This document shows positions 61,304 to 64,000 of a stretch of 64,000 nucleotides of DNA, one piece after another. The translations under genes were made by a program, and so were the position numbers. The notes beneath the pieces are model-generated. The model had not been told where the DNA came from, made no database searches, and saw nothing but the letters and a program-made list of their open reading frames with translations. How positions within the stretch are numbered: the stretch's first letter is position 1; every line of letters begins with the position of its first letter. This DNA is from Brevibacillus thermoruber 423 (GTDB lineage Bacteria; Bacillota; Bacilli; Brevibacillales; Brevibacillaceae), in NCBI RefSeq assembly GCF_000454065.1, contig NZ_KE695650.1:475796-539795 (forward strand), read 5' to 3'.

Positions 61304-62095
61304 TTATTTCGAGGAGGACAAAGCCAACTCAAATGAATCCAATATTTCGAGGAAGTGTGATGCTTCTCTGAATACATGATCAGCGAGCAGCGGTGGGATA
61401 ATGCTTTTTATTCTGCATGCCTCAATCAGATCACGAGCTGTCTTCTTGAAGTCACGTAATTGACGAACAGAAACCCGATTTTGATCTACAAATTGATCAA
61501 GGAGAGGAAGGGTTTGGGACTGAGGTCGCATGGAATTGAGGTCAATCGCTTGAAAAAGGAGTTGATCAAAGTCGTGGCTAAACTCACGAGCCTGTTCTAC
61601 AAGTTTTCTTTCGGAAGGATCAAGTAAGTGGTTGATAAATTTGGCGTGGTCGGCCATGATTCTTAGGAAGAATACATTTTCATTAATGATGGCATCGGGT
61701 AAGGGATCAAGGGTTCCCGTATTTAATTGCTCTAATCGCTTCATGAAATATGCAGCTTCCCTGCTGACATGATCGACCAACAACGGAAAATTGTTCCCTC
61801 CAATCCTGCAACGAATAATCAAGTCAAGTACTTTTCGTTTGAACTTCCAAATGTGACAAACCGCATTGTGAACGGTATTGTTAAAATCGAAAATTCTTTG
61901 CGGGTCTACATCCGGTGAGAGGGAAAGGGCCTGATTTTCAATGTCTTCAAAAATGGTGTAAAACCGGTTTGCTTCGTCGATTAATTTGGTATCGTCACAA
62001 TGAAACCCTAATTTAAGGAAAAGAGAATGTTCTTTCATGATTCTCGACCAAAATCTGATTTCATCTAACGACCTATCAACAAATGCATCTGCCAT
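61304..62095 (-). CDS. DUF2935-family protein
   Basis: A 263-residue helical protein made of two similar halves, each with an entry like FVDRSLDEIRFWSRIMKEHS or INENVFFLRIMADHAKFINH and an ending like LVDHVSREAAYFMKRLEQL or LADHVFREASHFLEILD. Repeated His and Glu residues in bundle positions suggest a ferritin-like metal site. The role of this Bacillales/clostridial family is not known. GGGGGAGG lies before ATG 62095. Confidence 0.85.
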   Translation of the reverse strand: MADAFVDRSLDEIRFWSRIMKEHSLFLKLGFHCDDTKLIDEANRFYTIFEDIENQALSLSPDVDPQRIFDFNNTVHNAVCHIWKFKRKVLDLIIRCRIGGNNFPLLVDHVSREAAYFMKRLEQLNTGTLDPLPDAIINENVFFLRIMADHAKFINHLLDPSERKLVEQAREFSHDFDQLLFQAIDLNSMRPQSQTLPLLDQFVDQNRVSVRQLRDFKKTARDLIEACRIKSIIPPLLADHVFREASHFLEILDSFELALSSSK

Positions 62096-62183
62096 ACGGC
62101 GCCTCCCCCATGTATTTTTGTGTCGCATAGCGCAAACGCGGCACACTAAGAATGGACAGACTTTCCAAACCTCGATTTCGCAT
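62076..62183 (-). CDS. possible 35-residue upstream frame overlapping the DUF2935 start
   Basis: An ATG (62183) with GGAGGAG 10 bases upstream opens a 35-residue basic frame that ends 20 bases inside the DUF2935 gene. It could be a leader peptide coupling translation, or chance. Confidence 0.25.
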   Translation of the reverse strand: MRNRGLESLSILSVPRLRYATQKYMGEAPYGRCIC

Positions 62184-62548
62184 CTGCAGACGACTCCTCC
62201 TGTATTTGTAAGTACGATATATCTCTATGTATGTACCCAGAGCATGGAATGGGCTCACGCCTACATCAACGTAAGGGATATAAGCCCAATTCGTAAAAGA
62301 AAGCCCCAGGAAATGGCTGCGGATGATGAGACGGTTTGACGGTATGAACTGCCTTCGATAAGTGGAAAAAGCTGTGTTTTTTAAGGAATTCTATGATATG
62401 ATTCAAACATGCTTTGAGAAGGGTACAGGTTGGTTCATTGGGGATGCGTAACAGACATCGTGGAATTTTCAGGACGTGATGGAAACTTGAACGATTTTCA
62501 GCATACGATACCTACAGAATGGATTCGGAGAGGGGAAGATCTATACGA
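62184..62548 (+). other. divergent gap before the desaturase gene
   Basis: AT-rich and without a supported gene. A TATGAT -10-like box is at 62392-62397, about 150 bases before the desaturase start, leaving room for a regulator site, but I see no clear dyad. Confidence 0.35.
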
Positions 62549-63571
62549 ATGTCTCATGAGGAACAAGCCGGATGGCGAAAAGACATCGCACCTTACGAAA
62601 GACCATGTGTGAAGTACAGTGTGTGGCAGATTATCAATACCCTGTTGCCTTTTTTTCTGCTCTGGTACGCCGCCTATCTGAGTCTGTCGGTTTCCTATTG
62701 GCTTACCCTTGCACTGGCCATTCTTGCCGGTGGATTTCTGATACGGATTTTCATCATTTTTCATGATTGCTGTCATCAATCGTACTTCAAAAATCGGGCG
62801 GCAAATAAGATTGTCGGGACGTTCACCGGCATTCTGACCTGCTGCCCTTATTCCCAATGGCAGCACAGCCACGCCGTTCATCACGCCACCAACGGCAACT
62901 TGGATCGGCGGGGGACGGGGGATATTTGGACGCTTACGGTAGAGGAATATGTGTCGTCGCCTCTGCTGCGACGCTTGGCATACCGGCTATACCGTAATCC
63001 GCTCATCATGTTTGGCGTTGGCCCGATCTACATTTTTCTGATCGCGTATCGGTTTAACCGAAAACGAGCCGGGCTGAAGGAACGCATCAACACCTACGTG
63101 ACAAACCTTGGCATCGCTGCGGTGGCTGGATTGCTTTGCTGGACAGTAGGATGGCAAGCGTTTCTCCTGGTTCAGGGCCCGATTTTTTTCCTTTCCGGTA
63201 TGGCCGGCATCTGGCTCTTTTACGTCCAGCACCAGTTTGAGCAGTCGTATTTTGAAGAGGAAGAAAATTGGGACTACGTGAAGGCTGCCCTGCAGGGGAG
63301 TTCTTTCTACAAGCTGCCGAAGGTCCTGCGCTGGTTCACCGGAAATATCGGCTTTCATCATATTCACCACTTGAGCCCGCGGATCCCCAACTATTACCTG
63401 GAAGCGGTTCACAGGAATCACCCGCGTTTTCAGGAAGTACATACCCTGACGCTGCTGTCCAGCCTGCGATCGCTCCGTTTCCGATTATGGAACGAGTGCA
63501 GCAAGACATTTGTGGGATTCAAGGATTTGAAGCAAATTTCGGCCAAGCGCAACGAAACGGATTCCATTTGA
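62549..63571 (+). CDS. membrane fatty-acid (acyl-lipid) desaturase
   Basis: A 340-residue integral membrane di-iron desaturase of the Bacillus Des type. Histidine boxes: HDCCHQS (HxxxH), HSHAVHH (HxxHH) and GFHHIHHLSP (HxxHH). Two pairs of membrane helices lie at about 29-73 and 185-228. It introduces a double bond into membrane lipid acyl chains, usually in the cold. In Bacillus subtilis the DesK-DesR pair controls des; no such pair is in view. ATG 62549 follows GAGAGGGGAAG by about 10 bases. Confidence 0.9.
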   Translation: MSHEEQAGWRKDIAPYERPCVKYSVWQIINTLLPFFLLWYAAYLSLSVSYWLTLALAILAGGFLIRIFIIFHDCCHQSYFKNRAANKIVGTFTGILTCCPYSQWQHSHAVHHATNGNLDRRGTGDIWTLTVEEYVSSPLLRRLAYRLYRNPLIMFGVGPIYIFLIAYRFNRKRAGLKERINTYVTNLGIAAVAGLLCWTVGWQAFLLVQGPIFFLSGMAGIWLFYVQHQFEQSYFEEEENWDYVKAALQGSSFYKLPKVLRWFTGNIGFHHIHHLSPRIPNYYLEAVHRNHPRFQEVHTLTLLSSLRSLRFRLWNECSKTFVGFKDLKQISAKRNETDSI

Positions 63572-63840
63572 AAAAGCAGCACATGAGTAACGGCCGTCTC
63601 GTCACATTATCCCTTCGATGCAGACCGCAAGGGAAAAGCCCCTTTATCGTTTGACGCGGCCCCTGTTAAGCAGGCATGCCCCCTGGAGTTATCCGTTTTC
63701 CGCTGTGGAAAGGGCTCCGTTCGTTCCCCGGCCCTGACAAAGACAAGTCTTGCCGCCGGTCCATTTTTCGTCCATGCGAGGCTTTGGATGGGACCCGGCA
63801 GACGGCAGGTTGCCAAAACATGGTTGGCAAGGGGGCCGCG

Positions 63841-64000
63841 CTAATCCGGATACCGTTCTCCGTCACCGCCAAAGAGGGTTCGCACCTTCGCGTACGTTCT
63901 CATGGTCAGGTGGGGAAACACAATGGCCAGTTCCCCCTCGTTCAGGTGGAGGGGAGAGCCCGGCGATTCGACGACGTACGGGATGTTCATCACCTCCAGT
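63841..64000 (-). CDS. unknown protein, C-terminal 52 residues only
   Basis: A minus-strand frame that enters from the right edge and stops with TAG at 63841-63843. The visible part reads LEVMNIPYVVESPGSPLHLN, then GELAIVFPHLTMRTYAKVRT and FGGDGERYPD. Codon use matches neighbouring genes. The family cannot be recognised from this fragment. The gap 63572-63840 before it holds only a weak hairpin near 63632-63650 and another near 63814-63834. Confidence 0.5.
   Translation of the reverse strand, partial: LEVMNIPYVVESPGSPLHLNEGELAIVFPHLTMRTYAKVRTLFGGDGERYPD

Overview
The window looks like a chromosomal segment of a spore-forming, high-GC member of the Bacillales, most like the Brevibacillus/Paenibacillaceae group. 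This rests on GC-rich coding sequence, strong AGGAGG ribosome-binding sites, frequent TTG and GTG starts, Bacillales-type genes (parE-parC, PadR-HAAS pair, ResA/CcdA, YwaF-like, CapA-like, Des-like desaturase) and LexA boxes of the Bacillus type. The genus is an inference. I see no insertion sequence, prophage or CRISPR array.

Layout. 1-9.7 kb: end of a ThiF-like gene, a YebC-family gene, topoisomerase IV (parE, parC), two small unknown genes and a double-AAA+ ATPase. 9.8-12.1 kb: a secreted subtilisin-like protease. 12.1-29.4 kb: a pyrimidine-degradation region. It has a PucR regulator divergent from a CoA-acylating semialdehyde dehydrogenase and an omega-aminotransferase, then four unrelated genes, then preT, preA, dihydropyrimidinase and beta-ureidopropionase, an ADP-ribosyltransferase-like protein, a chemoreceptor and an NCS1 permease. 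Together these would take uracil or thymine to beta-alanine (or its methyl homologue) and on to acetyl-CoA (or propionyl-CoA). 29.6-37 kb: a UbiD-type decarboxylase, then a CitA/DcuS-type two-component system beside a tripartite tricarboxylate transporter (tctCBA) with a candidate CcpA site. 37-46.8 kb: acetyltransferase, small membrane and spore-like proteins, tenI-thiE, heme-monooxygenase-like protein, phenylalanine hydroxylase, a soluble sensor kinase, and ccdA with a ResA-like thioredoxin. 46.9-53.2 kb: YwaF-like membrane protein, a lower-GC PadR/HAAS operon, CapA-like protein, Mpo1-like protein, small Cys protein and thioredoxin-like protein. 53.26-53.67 kb: a four-tRNA operon (Thr, Tyr, Leu, Gly). 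53.7-64 kb: small membrane proteins, DUF817, an AcuI-like oxidoreductase, iron-type alcohol dehydrogenase, a LexA-boxed three-gene operon, an arginine/cysteine micropeptide, a DUF2935 protein, a fatty-acid desaturase and the end of one more gene.

Most interesting items: (i) the operon at 59.7-60.5 kb, which has a near-perfect LexA box over its promoter and encodes a WYL-like mini-protein, a protein resembling only the DNA-binding domain of LexA, and a YolD-like protein; (ii) a 21-residue Arg/Cys peptide gene with a mother-cell-sigma-like -10 box; (iii) an ADP-ribosyltransferase-like stand-alone protein beside the pyrimidine genes; (iv) a stand-alone protein carrying the ClpX zinc finger; and (v) a beta-clamp-binding-like motif at the end of ParC.
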